A stretch of 64,000 bases of DNA from Metridium senile (Eukaryota > Cnidaria > Anthozoa > Actiniaria > Metridiidae): assembly GCA_949775045.1 (NCBI GenBank), contig OX459100.1, forward strand, positions 13,138,447-13,202,446. The letters are read 5' to 3'. The notes beneath the pieces are model-generated. The model had not been told where the DNA came from and did no database searches. It saw nothing but the letters and a program-made list of their open reading frames with translations. Within the stretch, counting starts at the first letter, position 1. Every line of letters starts with the position of its first letter. This document shows positions 1 through 13,185 of this stretch, in pieces. The translations under genes were made by a program, and so were the position numbers.

Positions 1-3000
1 GCTGTCTACTCTGTAAAAACTAGTACTAAAGATGATCGGTGCTTTGTTATTAAAGAAGGAGGTCACCAAATATGCCTACACAATAATTGCAAAATACTTC
101 GATCGGCACGTTTGGCAAGCGAACAGCTTGAACAGTTCAGCTGCAAACATTATTTATTGAAGCAATCTCCAATGTTCCTCTGAGTCCACCCGAGGTTCAT
201 TTTCTCAGCAAAGAAAGCATAGACACGTATAGTGGGGGTGAGTCTGCAAAGTCTATGCTAACCGAACTACTCACATCTATTCCCGAGGGTCATCCATCAA
301 TTGTTCGTGTATCTGAAAGATCACTTGTGGTCATCGGACAGCCCTCAGCGACCAACACAATTGGGTATTGTCATGTGCATATCGATTCAGAGGAAATCGA
401 ACGGTTGACAATTAAGTGTATGGGCAAAAGTTGTCGCCATTACGTAAGCAAGTCCAAGCAAACGAAAGCACGCACCACATGCCAACATCTACATGTCCTT
501 TATTGCTTACTCTACCAGAATACCTCACCAACCAACGAAACTACTACTATGCCATTTCCTGCCCCCTCTATCGTAATACCTTTATCAAGACAAAGTACTC
601 TAGATGTTGCTATGAACAGATCCATACCTTACCATATACCACATACAACCATACACACAATCATGAGGAAGGATGCCGCTTCTCTTCTAGAAAGTAATGA
701 GGGATGGCCAGATACCTACAAGCCTTCTATGAACCACTGTACACTTTGTCAGTCCCCTCTGTCGGAGCCACGGCTACATCCTGGGCAAAGTAGCCAGGAT
801 ACTGGCTACCTCTTAAGCGAGTCAAATCCTTTTAAAAGAATCAAGCTCTTGGTAAAAGTGTGCACCAATGCAGAATACAAGGCAATGCACCAGTCAAATC
901 CACTCGAGATAGGTACGTCGATATATTATTTGAAATAACTGTGCAGCCATTTATTTTGTAAATGAAGGGGGAGAGGAGGGTTTCGGTAGACCATTTCCAT
1001 TTCCCGGGACTCGTCAGAGATACACGCCATAAATTACAGTCCTTTTTTTTCAGGATATTTGTCTTTGAAACAGACACGACGGCTTACATACCAAAACACT
1101 GTCCCAGTCGCCATTGCGCATAAAAGATGTCGGAGTGTAAAAAAACATTATTACTTGTTTTTATTCTTTGTTTATTTTAATTTGTTATTAATTAACAGGT
1201 CTTTTCAACATCGCTGATAAAATCGCCGTATCCTTGGACATTCTGTTGGAGATAAGAGAGTTCTTCAAGCATGGCCATCCTCTTACAAATGTCATCAGTT
1301 GCAAGATAGAAACTCTCAAGACAAAGACACTCAGGGTAGGGTTGCAAATTGAAATCATTTTAAAATCATTTAAAATGTCATTACCAGCCGTTGATAAAAA
1401 CAACTCTAAATATAAACAAGGAAATGCACCATTAGGAAATGACGTTATATGTAAATGACTTGAGAAAAAATATTTTCGGGCATAATGATTGTCTTAGCCA
1501 AGTGTGGGTGCGCACCCCTGCAACTCCCCCTGGATCCGCCCCTGAATTAAATGTATTTTTTCCATTTTAGGAGAACCTTCCTACAACTAATCAACAAAAA
1601 TATATAGAGACCCTCCTATATAATGGATTTTATTGCTTTGAGGCAATAACTGAACGGGATTTGAATGAAGTCGTTTGTGGAACTTGTGGATGTTGCCCTG
1701 AACTACTACTTGGAGATGGGAATGAGAAAAACTGCTGTCGAAATGAACAGGTACACTTCGTATTGTAAAATATTAAACAAGGAAAAAAAAAACGGGACTT
1801 GGAAAAACTTTACTCCATGCCAGTCACTTCAATCAATTTAATAAATTCAACAGTATAATTGTATTTATCTAAGTTTCATAAATTTCAGATTCTCTATAAT
1901 GTCAATGATGCCGACTGTCCTGAAATGAACCCCACAACCTTCCGACAGAAGCTGAAGAAGAGATGGCTGGAAAGAATAACACTGATAAGAACAAATGAAA
2001 CATTTTCTGTATCAGTCTCTGAGGTTCCACCAATTATGGCTCCGGCTGTCCTTGGCCATAGACTGTACAACACGGAGCTACAAAAGAAAAGTGTATATCT
2101 CAATGAAAATTCACAACCTGATGGTAATATCATAATCTTAATTAAAAAACATCAACCTTGCATAGCCACAATAAGAACATTGAAACCGGCATTGTGTTGT
2201 TGTTGCTTTTGTCAAGTACATGCATTATAGAACATAATTATATTTATTTATTTATTTTAATTGTAAAATATATTTATAAATATTAATTGATTTTTTTGAG
2301 TGAAAAAAAAAAAAAATTAAAATTGTTTCTGGTATTAACAACTGCTAGGTGATCCGGCCATGCTGCACCAACTTATACCAAGAGATGGTTTTGATATAAG
2401 TTCCATGGATACGATGGATCATGAATCCCTTTTTGGTATTTGTAAGACCTGTGGCATTGTACATGTTGGAAAATCAATGGTCAGCAACTACATGTATAGT
2501 ATCATCATTTTGGATGCTAAATTGTGATTTTTTTATGGGACATTGAAGTAATATAGAATGTTAGTAATTGCCAATCTGTATGGGATACACAACTAAGCAA
2601 ATCAAAGATGACATGTTGTATATACCATATAAATTGGACACAAATATTGTATATTACTTATGAAACTCCAAAGCTACATTTTGGGTTATACTTATAAACT
2701 TTCAACTGAGGTTAATTACAAGTAAATCAAGCAGGCCAAAAGAATTCAAGTTTAATTAAGGTGACTCATCAGTTATTATCGGCTCACTCGGCTATGACAA
2801 TTTTCTACTCGTAACATTCTCTGCTTTTAAGCTATTGCCATAAAAATTACACATCTTCTACAAAAACTATTCAAGAATAATGTGAAATAATTTGATTGCA
2901 CTAGAAGTAAATAATTTTTGCGATATTTTAGTTAACGCAAGTGCGCTAGTTTGACTAAAATTCGATTATTCTGAAAATCTGTCCGTTTTATTTTTATGAT

Positions 3001-6000
3001 TTTTTTTTAATCGTTTTAGAAGAATACAATAAACAACCAGACAAAGTTTCAACAAAATTCACGGAGCCAGAGCACAGCTATATGAAGGTTACTTAAATTC
3101 AATTCTAAAATCATCTTGAAATGTTGTTAAGTCAATACTCTTTAAATAAATAAGTTTTCAAGACGACTTTTAAGCATGAGTGTTGTGAGATTCTAACATA
3201 TCGATATGCCATGCCGAATGCCAATCGCTTAGGCCAATGTAGAATATTTTTAAGTTATGTTAGGATAATAAAATGCTCAAATACCTGCTCAAGTATAATC
3301 AGACGCGTGTTTCCATCTTTTTCCAAAACTACTCAATAGTTATCATTCACAATTCGTCTGCATGGCTTCCATGGTTCTGTAAACATTTTACATCGAACTC
3401 CGTAGTTGTAAACGGCTTTAAATAAGAGAAATTTCTTTGGGCATTGCATAGTGTTCAGTTTCAAGCTCAATCTAAGCTGGGATGGTGATTGTGTTTACGA
3501 ATGCAAAACTAGCATAGGTGTCGATTATCCCAAGAATTCACACCCTTGTTGGGGGCACATAAGTATAAACAAAAGAGGACAGCAAGGGGAGGGGTGGGGC
3601 AAAGGCGTTGTTATTGTTTTATTCCCAGGAGGAAGAAAAGTATGAAAAGATAACGAATATTTTTTGCAAGCATTACTATACTTGTGTTCTTGAATTCGGG
3701 TGTGTAGAGACCTTTCTGTCTATAAGTGGAGTATCATGTTTAGATGTAGAACTGCTTAATCAGTTAATGAGCAAGTGAGCAACTCAATGACGCAAACCCA
3801 AGTTAAATTTTTCATTACCTTGCGTTTATTTGTTTGTCAAGCACAGTAAACGTAGAGCCTGCAAAGCACATTTATAATAGAATGCATTCATGTAAATATT
3901 AATATGGAATTTGTTGTAGTTTCATAATTTGCTATTTCTTTGAAACAAGATATAAAAATAGCCAGATGTGATATACCAAAGTATAAAGTGAATTGCCTTT
4001 GTTATTGTTCTTTCTTTTTTCATTACAACAGGTTCTATATGTCCCAGCCCTTCATCAATACACCCTCCGCAGTATAATTTACTGTTCCACTATTGTCAAT
4101 TCATTTACCCGAACTTCATTTTGCCAGCATCATACGAACTTATTTTAAGGCAATTTTTTTCTCCTTCTTCCTCCAAGTTTTTGCAGATTTCTTCAGCCAT
4201 ATATTAATTAATAATAACAGCACAATCAAATACCAAGACCAAATGATGACAATTACGAAAGATATTCGTTATCTTTTCATACTTTTCTTCCTCCTGGGAA
4301 TAAAACAATAACAACGCCTTCGCCCCACCCCTCCCCTTGCTGTCCTCTTTTGTTTATACTTATGTGCCCCCAACAAGGGTGTGAATTCTTGGGATAATCG
4401 ACACCTATGCTAGTTTTGCATTCGTAAACACAATCACTATCCCAGCTTAGATTGAGCTTGAAACTGAACACTATGCAATGCCCAAAGAAATTTCTCTTAT
4501 TTAAAGCCGTTTACAACTACGGAGTTCGATGTAAAATGTTTATAGAACTATGGAAGCCATGCAGACGAATTGTGAATGATAACTATTAAGTAGTTTTGGA
4601 AAAAGATGGAAACACGCGTCTGATTATACTTGAGCAGGTATTTGAGCATTTTATTATCCTAACATAACTTAAAAATATTCTACATTGGCCTAAGCGATTG
4701 GCATTCGGCATGGCATATCGATATGTTAGAATCTCACAACACTCATGCTTAAAAGTCGTCTTGAAAACTTATTTATTTAAAGAGTATTGACTTAACAACA
4801 TTTCAAGATGATTTTAGAATTGAATTTAAGTAACCTTCATATAGCTGTGCTCTGGCTCCGTGAATTTTGTTGAAACTTTGTCTGGTTGTTTATTGTATTC
4901 TTCTAAAACGATTAAAAAAAAATCATAAAAATAAAACGGACAGATTTTCAGAAAAATCGAATTTTAGTCAAACTAGCGCACTTGCGTTAACTAAAATATC
5001 GCAAAAATTATTTACTTCTAGTGCAATCAAATTATTTCACATTATTCTTGAATAGTTTTTGTAGAAGATGTGTAATTTTTATGGCAATAGCTTAAAAGCA
5101 GAAAATGTTACGAGTAGAAAATTGTCATAGCCGAGTGAGCCGATAATAACTGATGAGTCACCTTAAGCTTAATGCAATTCAAGATGATTTTGTAAAATGT
5201 TGTAAGATATAACCTTCTTTGCAGGTTTGATTTCTATAATAAATTTCTCATGAATTATTAATAAGTTTTATGATACACAGGGTAATAAAATTAATTTAAT
5301 TGTAAATTCTATTGTTTCCTAGGCAAAGATGATAACAGATATACATTCATTATATTCCTCTATGCTAGTTGGTTTGTGTCCATGCCATGGATACAATAAA
5401 GCTAAAGGCTGTACTGGTGGCTTCTATCACCTAGTTTGTCGTCATGGTGTAAGCAAACATACTGCATGTTCATAGTATAATAAAGATTGTAATGTGGAAA
5501 ACTTTACCATGAATACCAACTAATTTTTTTTTTTAACTATTTTTCTCTTAATTTTGCCAATTTGAAGTGTTGTAATTAAAGACCATTGAGACTGAGTGTA
5601 TAGTGATCCAGCTAATGATAAGCACTATACATATTTGTTATTTTTTATTATTATCAAGCATTTAAAATTATTATTTTAGGTCTTGTGGTTCCCTTTATTT
5701 TCAGGATCTGGATATATGGACTTGAAAATAAATATATTTATTTATTTAAAATATAAAATATGCATACAAATACAACAATGCTCTGATGTAACATCATGAC
5801 AATTTTCAAATAATGAATGATTTGTATAACTAAAATATATGCTGTAGCAGAGTTTTGGCAAGGATTATATATCCAAAAGTAAATCACACAAAAAAAGAAG
5901 TCATGCACATGGCTTAATTGATTGACATTATTTACATGTATGTATATATTTCATTTTCTTTATATATATGAAATGAGTAGTCCTAATTCAGAAACTATTT

Positions 6001-7116
6001 ACCTTGGAAATTTTATCCTACATATAGACAGGTTTTAAAATAAACCACAAGGCCTGATATAAACTTTAAATAATATAGGGCTCATTTAACAAATTACATG
6101 CTTCTATGTTCTAGTGTACATATGGGTCCAAGTTACTCACTCTCACTGAGTCTGTGAGGGATGGTGGCGATCTGTATTTATCTATGAAATACACCCCCAC
6201 AACGTTTGTTTGTGATTCACCATGTGGTTTGGCTCGTCATTTGGAGATACGTGATAAAGACTTTACAAGGAAACTATGGGAAGAAAACTGCGGCTGCTTT
6301 GAGAAGCCAACACTTGAAAAATTGCCAAGTCAGGTAAACTTGTATGATAATTAATAGTCTAAATATATATATGAAGAAGGCGTAATGCCGAAACGTTAGT
6401 ACGACAATAAAAGTTGGACGACATCAGCAATTATCTACTAGATATACAGAGGAGTTTTTTTTTTGAGTGTGAAACCTATGTATGGAGTTGTAGACACAGT
6501 TACAGACTCAACATAAAGTAGAATTATAATTACTGTCCACAAGGAATAAACTCAGTTAATTGTTTAGCATTATTGTAGTAGAAATCATGTCACAGCAATG
6601 CAAACATGTTTATATAATTGCTTCACTCATAAATTATAAATGATAAAATCTAACAATTTGTCTCTGTACCCACAGAATCTTAATATTCCAGATATTGTGA
6701 TATCTGATTACAGCATTGACGACAAAGTAAGAAAAATGCCTGAAGATCTCTCAGAGGTGGAGCACCCACAAACTAGATCAAAGCGACACTTTATTTTAGG
6801 TGATAGATTCCACACAAGCACTAATCCACACAAGTCCAAACTATGTGCGTATCACAACATTGACCTGTGCCAACGAGGCTTAGCTATAGCAACGAGCATG
6901 CAGGAATCTGAGAACCACAGGGAAAATGCTCAAAGACTCAGAAGCACATGCCAACAAACCTTTGAGGTGCACTACATGTTTAATTACTTAATGGACTTTT
7001 ATTTAAATGAAGCAGTTATGAAAAAACAAATTGAAAATCTAATCAAAACAATCAAGTCATCAGAAACAATCAAGCGTAATATCTATGGAAAATTCATCAT
7101 TGTTAACAAAGAGTAA
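1..7116 (+). CDS. HMGXB3-like / KDZ-transposase-related protein, 8 exons, 5' end outside window, frameshift near base 150
   Basis: Eight exons join in consistent phase: 1-912, 1199-1335, 1571-1750, 1889-2123, 2349-2479, 5323-5448, 6115-6333 and 6676-7112, all with GT-AG borders. The product is cysteine-rich. The first exon holds a cluster (KCMGKSCRHY...CQHLHVL) like the CxC4 module found with KDZ transposases and in HMGXB3. Later exons add CGTCGCC, CKTCG, CPCHGY and CDSPCGLARH, and the last has GDRFH...HKSKLCAYHN, the metal-binding-like pattern of this family. Function is not established; the family is thought to derive from transposases. The reading frame changes from frame 1 to frame 3 around 145-155 with no splice signal, so there is either a mutation or a base error. 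The last exon can stop at TAA 7114-7116 or splice at a good donor (GTAAGT, 7113), so the 3' end is uncertain. No clear further exon is seen downstream. Confidence 0.6.
2761..5162. mobile_element. Fold-back TIR element (2.4 kb) flanked by TTAA, inside an intron
   Basis: The two arms, about 2761-3660 and 4262-5162, are inverted copies of about 900 bp that differ at only a few bases, around a unique spacer of about 600 bp. Ends begin GGTGACTCATCAG. The element is bracketed by TTAA at 2757-2760 and 5163-5166, the target duplication expected for Kolobok or piggyBac type transposons. A 64-codon ORF at 3451-3645 is mirrored at 4277-4471, but I do not recognise it and it is probably chance. No transposase is present, so this is non-autonomous. 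It lies in the intron between exons 2349-2479 and 5323-5448 of the surrounding gene and leaves the splice sites intact. Confidence 0.85.
6366..6425 (+). repeat. Short hammerhead-like repeat motif (degenerate)
   Basis: Within the intron after base 6333 is GAAGAAGGC, a short loop, then GCCGAAACGTTAG, followed by an AATAAAAG-type tail. The GGC/GCC stem flanked by GAAGA and GAAAC resembles the core of a hammerhead ribozyme, as seen in terminal repeats of Penelope-like and related elements. The CUGAUGA box is not conserved, so ribozyme activity is doubtful. Confidence 0.3.
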
Positions 7117-7124
7117 GTAATATA

Positions 7125-7265
7125 TCAAATACGAGAAAGAGTGTTTCATCAGGTTTTCAAACACTGAAAAATGGGTTTGAAAAAACGAGGTGCAGCCAAG
7201 TTTTTTTGGGCCCATATTTCGGTGTTTGAAAATCTGATGAATCACGCTTTCGAGTGTTGGATATT
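7125..7265. repeat. Imperfect palindromic repeat next to the last exon
   Basis: The halves around GTGTTTCATCAGGTTTTC and GAAAATCTGATGAATCACGC are inverted copies, giving a hairpin with a loop of about 60 bases. A similar GTGTTTTATCAGG palindrome occurs at 32334-32440, so this is a dispersed MITE-like family. It starts directly after the stop codon/donor of the upstream gene. Confidence 0.5.
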
Positions 7266-9350
7266 ACTTCTCAAATTATTGGATAATTATTGGAGAAATT
7301 CAAAGTGAAGTTGGCTAATTTTATGCAAGTGTTTCATCAGATTTCAAACTCCTTCATGCTAGTGATTTTGTCTTTGTTTTCTCTTCATTAATTATTCATG
7401 AGTTTTAGAGGCTGAGAGAGCATATTTTTCAAATACTCCACTTTCATGTTATTATCTAGCACCACCATACATACTCTATAACATATTTTAAAACGGCTAT
7501 TACGGCTAGTAAATAGAATTTAGCCTCAATTGTTAAATATTTTCTATTGCTAATAACAATTTGTTTTGGTTCATTAATTAATAGTTGTAATTATACTGTT
7601 ATTTGAACAAAAGAAAAGTAAAGAATTAACTGTGAATTATGGTTGAAAATTATGGTTGGCAATAAAATTAGCATAACAATAACAAAACTTGTATATAAAC
7701 ACTATACCGTCACCTATATGAAACTCATGGAGTACTGTAAATTACCATTACCCAATCTTTTGGTTATGAGTTGTCTTCGTAAATTAGGTAAATAGATATA
7801 TGTAAAGAAGACAAGAAACATTTGTAAATACTTTAATTAAACCATAATACTTGTTTATATAGATTATAAACAAAAAGGCAGAACGTTCATATTATACTAT
7901 ACGTTTCATTATACTGAAAGCTGTCTATGAGAATGTTTAATTTTTAAATCAGAAGATATCAATGTACATAACTTGTTTCACATAATTAATTATTGCTTTA
8001 TAATAAACACAATTCATGCATATGCATGAACACATATGCATTGTTGACGATGGTTAAATATTCAAATGATTATGTTGACATTATTTCGATTATAATAAAA
8101 TATATCAAATCAGTACAAGGATAAAATTATAATAAATAAAATATAAAACGTTTTTCTATTTTATTTATTATAACTTTAATTTATCCGTATGCATGTATTT
8201 AATATATTAAATGATTATATATATTGATATAAATGGATGAATGTGGAAAACTATTACATGGAATCATATATATTTTAAATTATAATGATGGAATCGAAAA
8301 ATCAAATAGATTGCCCGTAAAATAATAATGAGGGAATCGAAATATCAAATAGTAAAATCAGTAATTTTATATGTTTTCACGGTTCGTCACATGTACGATA
8401 CTTGATTGGAATTTATATCTCATTCAGACAGCTCCATTCAGAGCTTTTCATGCTATGGACCAAAAGAGACTTTCCAGCTTACGTCCTGTTATTTAAAACG
8501 TACGTTTCAAGATAATTTTTAACCCATTTCTTCAGGTTTATGTAGTATTTATAGTTATATATTCTGAACATGCAATCACATTGATTCTGCACTCAGTTGA
8601 AAAATTACAGTTTAGGACATCAGACATATTACTTTTTTGATCGTTTTATTAGTCTTCACATAGTTTCAGCTATTTATGGAAAGTATAAGGTTTAAATACG
8701 ATGTTCTGTAAGAAAATTATTCCACAAATTATATAGCCTCGTTAAATTCCTACGTTCTCATTTGTACCGCGTACGATCTATTTTCTTTGACTTTCCGCGA
8801 TTTCAAAGACGAAACAAAATAACTAACCTTTAGAGCTTGCTCCTTCAGCACACAAAATTACTTTGATGAAGAAGAGAAGACATCATTTTGGAATTATTCT
8901 AACGATCGACTTTTGGCATATTAGTCGATCTTACATTGTAATATTGCGTGACGATGTGACCGATGACACTACATGTGATCAACATGTGAACAAATGAGAC
9001 AATATGATTGGATGAATACCACGGATACCAGTGTTAAGCATTCAGCCAATGAAGAGCCTCCATCTAGAAGGTGAAGGACTACTGAAAATTCATTACAGTG
9101 CAAAATTTACCTTTTTATCAGAGCTGTTTCTTTAGAAACACTGACACAGTTCACACTAGCTTACCGCTAGTTCTCTGAACTAAATATAATTGAAACAAGT
9201 TTCCTCATGTAGTTTCAAGCTAAACTTGTAGCTTACATTGTAGAAGATATTAAAAACTTTACTTTTAATGTCACAATAATTTTGTATTTATACATGTACA
9301 TATGTCATGTAAACATTGCTTCCTATTTATCTTGGGAATTATGCAATATA
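7266..9350. other. AT-rich non-coding stretch
   Basis: Very AT-rich DNA with many short direct and inverted fragments around 8100-8350. I see no ORF of interest, RNA gene or clear transposon end here. It could be intron or intergenic, depending on where the upstream gene ends. Confidence 0.5.
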
Positions 9351-9357
9351 CACTTAA

Positions 9358-9484
9358 TGACTGGTCCCGAGGGAAACAGTTAGTTTTGTTTCCCGAAAAT
9401 CTCAATGTTTCCCAAGGCTCCGGCCGAGGGAAACATTGAGATTTGAGGGAAACAAAACTAACTGGTTTCCCGAGGGATCAGTCA
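9358..9484. mobile_element. Hairpin MITE flanked by TTAA
   Basis: A nearly complete palindrome (TGACTGGTCCCGAGGG ... CCCGAGGGATCAGTCA) is flanked by TTAA at 9354-9357 and 9485-9488. At 127 bp it is non-autonomous. The TTAA duplication matches that of the other elements in this window, but its terminal sequence differs from theirs. Confidence 0.7.
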
Positions 9485-9491
9485 TTAAGCG

Positions 9492-9672
9492 TTTTGTTAT
9501 ATAGCTAATCATTTTAGACAAGTCAATTAAGACAATTTGAATTTTTATTCAATGCGCTGGCCACTTGTATCCCGGTCGGGATACAGTTAGATTTAACTAG
9601 TATCACGTGAGCATCTATCAACCAATGAGAATGCTCGTTATATAGTCAAAATGATTAGCTATATAACAAATT
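9492..9672. repeat. Inverted repeat adjoining the hairpin MITE
   Basis: TTTGTTATATAGCTAATCAT at the left is repeated in reverse complement at the right end (about 9649-9671), giving ends of about 22 bp. An internal palindrome (ATCCCGGTCGGGAT) lies near 9570. It could be a second MITE or part of a composite with 9358-9484. Confidence 0.5.
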
Positions 9673-11330
9673 ATAATATACTTTTAGCATGAACTCCCCA
9701 GTCCTGTACATATGATGTAGGAAATACTAAGAGACAACAATTAATGGAGGTATATACATATACATGTATAAATATATATACTTTTTTTTTTAATTTTTTT
9801 TTAATTTATTTTTTGTTGAAAGAGCTCCAATGGGAATATGACCAAGTAAATCACAATAATAAATGGATTTGGATTGGCAGGTCAAGCAAGTTTTTTTTAT
9901 AATTTAGCACATTTTCGAGTATACTTTATCTATTAATGTGTAGTGTAGCTGTGTTGATAGAATAATGCAGCCAATGAGCCCATGAAACAGTACTATTAAA
10001 TTAGTACTTAATAACATAAATTAAACAATAGAAAACGTGCATTCGATAAACTTGTGATACAATATATTTGATACTATACTTGTGTAACTAAAGTTGCTTG
10101 TGGTTTTGTTGAATTCAGGATTTTGACTAGTAGTAATTTAATAGCATTACACCTCTATTTCTTTGATATAGAGATATCTAATTAATTACTATATGTTTAT
10201 GTCTACTATTTGATACTTGTAGACTCTAGAAACATGTTTTCTATTGTTTTGGCCATTTTTTTTGTTTTCTTCAGGTTAGAATAAAACCACACTAATGTTT
10301 TTCCTTATTTGTTTTACTTAATTATGATTGTTTATAAGGGTAATAATCAGAAGACAAGATAACTTGCACAACAATTTCCCAAATTGTCCTTTTTTAAGAG
10401 CAAAATTGACTTTTCAGAATTTCAGATGTACATATAATTAATTCAATTAACAATTTTGGAAATAGGATTTCTGTACAATTGATTGCAAACACTTAAAGCA
10501 TGAAATAGTACCAACTAAGTAGTACAAAATAGCACTAATTGAACAATAAAAAACAAAGGAATTTGCATTATTTAGTACTATTTAGATTTAGTACTAATTT
10601 TTTTTTGGTTTGCACTATGAAGCCACCTAGTCAAGAGTCATATACATAGGCTATGCCATTCAAAAAGGTCTTGGATGCACATATAGTATTTTTTTTTTTT
10701 TTACTATCCATGCAGACTACATTCAATATGCTCACTAATGACAGCAGCTAGTTTCAATGATTTTTCTTTGATATTCTTATGACAAATGTTTTGACAGAAT
10801 TTTGTATAAGTGATCAATATGAACTGGTCAGTGATCTTTTAATGTAGCTATGTATGCTCAAAATCTACAAATTGTAGGTACAGAGGACTGAGACAATATT
10901 GAACATTATTTACAAAATTCTGTACTTCTTAACTCTGGAAATTCAAAATCTAATAAAAATCCACAATAAATTTGCTAAATAAAAAACTGAAACCTTTCTT
11001 AGTATTGGGGCACTAGTCCATCACATTATGAAACACTGACAAATGAAATCAATGTATCAATGTGTACAAGATCCATTTGTAATCTAATGGACAATACTGA
11101 TTAGACTTATAGCACATGCATGTTGTTATAGAAGTTGTTTTAGTAGTAAAAGTAATTTAAGTGCTGTGTTTGGCTAGCTCACCGTCCAGTTTTTCACTAT
11201 ATGCGCAGTCCACATGTCTCCCCTAGCTCCTTCTGAATATCATGCAATTCCTCTACTTCCTTGACTGTCTGCCCTACCTACATGTTTAGTTTAGGAAAAC
11301 CTTTAGTAAGCTACCTGATTACCGGGGACT
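9673..11330. other. AT-rich non-coding stretch
   Basis: Low-complexity AT-rich DNA with T-runs near 9780-9815 and 10690-10702, and scattered TAGTACTAA-like words near 10000 and 10510-10590. I see no supported gene or mobile element. Confidence 0.45.
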
Positions 11331-11376
11331 CCGCTAGGGTTTGGGTAGGGGTGTTCCGCTGGGATCCTAAAACGGT

Positions 11377-11690
11377 GACCCTGTTTATGACAGAAAAAAA
11401 CAAATTCGTATACCCTGTTTATGACAAGGGATAAAAATGGGACCCTGTTTATGACAGTTTAGGACCCTGTTTATGCCGCGAAAACGTGCTGAATCTCACG
11501 AAAGACGAAAGACCGCGCCGCTCATCGTATTACCTAATTAATATACCTGAATATGACAAAAAAACTAAGGAAATGGGGAAATGGGGTAAAAATATACCCT
11601 GTTCATGACAGAAAACTTAAAAACCCATACCCTGTTTATGACAGAAAGCTCGAAAAACCATACCCTGTTCAGCGGATCATCCCCGTATAG
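11377..11690. repeat. Irregular array of a 16-bp motif (ACCCTGTTTATGACAG)
   Basis: Seven copies or near copies occur at about 11378, 11411, 11442, 11463, 11594, 11627 and 11661, separated by unequal spacers. The array is framed by similar short words (GTTCCGCTGGGATC before, GTTCAGCGGATC after), so it may be a small mobile unit. No coding function is evident. Confidence 0.55.
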
Positions 11691-12363
11691 TAAATATATG
11701 GGAGTACCCCCCCCTGTCTTTCCCTCTGTTCTCTCTGATGTTGTCTGTGTAATTCTATTCTATATCTTCCCATGTTTACGTTCACTCGGTGATTTTACAA
11801 AATTAGCGGTATCTTTGAAGGGTCGGCGCGAAAAATCAGAGATGAAAATTGAAAAACTAAATCGATAGAGTTGAAGATAGGACAATAAACGAGCCAAAAA
11901 TCACATTTAAAACATAACAAAACTTAAAACAACAAGGCTATATTGCTCTTTGAGCAATGATGTTTCGGCCAACGTTGATGTTATAATTTTGCAAAATTTG
12001 AAACACAATGTTCTCATCAACTGTACCAATGACTAGAAGATAAGAATCAAATAGAAGCTTAAATGACAGTGATTTTTCACAGTTAACTATGTTATCATTT
12101 AACAGTATTAAATCCATTTGTTTTGCTTTGTTTCAAGGTCACCTTATATTTATAGTATTTGTGTCACCCAACACGTGTGGTCACTTTAAGAGCAGAGCAT
12201 GTAAACCCGTCAACAAACAGAGAAATAAAGATATAATTAAAAGAACACAACATTTACTTCAACATTTTTCAATAAGTAAAGAACATACATGTTTTTGTTG
12301 CAATTCTCAGTATGTATCAGTAAAAATAAGCCAGCTCATAGTTAGCAATTTGCTATCAATTAC

Positions 12364-12458
12364 GCATGCAATTTTATCCCGAATCTTTTGTTTTGCCTTC
12401 TTTTGTTTTCCATAATACAAAAGAAAAGTGAGGAATTCGGGATAAAATCGCATGCGCA
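12364..12458. repeat. Short inverted repeat, MITE-like
   Basis: GCATGCAATTTTATCCCGAAT near 12364 is matched in reverse complement by ATTCGGGATAAAATCGCATGC near 12437, with a T-rich loop between. Weaker inverted similarity continues outward. No target duplication could be fixed. Confidence 0.45.
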
Positions 12459-13185
12459 CTGAAAGTGGTTTTGTAGCTCCTAACTAGCTTATTAATAAAC
12501 TATTGAACATGTCAGTTTAACATTAAATTTTGCTGTATTTTAGCATAAAAACTCTCAACGTATAGACCGGTTCATGATGCTCAGTGAATCATGGGTGAAT
12601 CAGGGCTAAATTCCAAAGAAGTATAGTGGGAAAATTTGTTTTTTGCTATATTTCCACTCTTGGTTAATTTGTAGAAACGAAATCAGCAGATCGAACCCTG
12701 CATTTTACTGGCTATCTATTGGGAATCGAAATGATATTATTGTGGTGTTAGTGCCTAAGAGTCGCTCAAAATATCTGATCTTTAGTGAAACAAAAAATTC
12801 GTACATCACAAAAAACAACTTGACTGGTATAAAAACGCCTTCAAAAATAAAATAGAGCATAAGGATTTTACTGATTGACTTATAATGGCAAAAACATAAC
12901 TTTTCTTGCTTTTCTTGGAATTTTGTTCTGATTACCCATAATTCATTGAGCATCGTGAACTGGTGTTATAAACTATGGATAACTTCTCAATATCTATTTC
13001 AGAACACAAACTTTTTAACATTGGGTTCATAGAGTAAGCACACTCAACAGCCCATACGGGGTTTTTGACTAATAGTAATATTTAGTTTCAATTTAGTCTA
13101 GTCTTTTACTATTATTATTTGACCACTGTTAATTGTTTTTTGGATTAAGTGTGCTCACTCTAGTCATAAATACTTGTCTAAGTCT

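Noticed and set aside
3451..3645. 64-codon ORF repeated at 4277-4471 as a gene
   Set aside because: Conservation follows from the inverted-repeat arms; there is no recognised domain and it is short.
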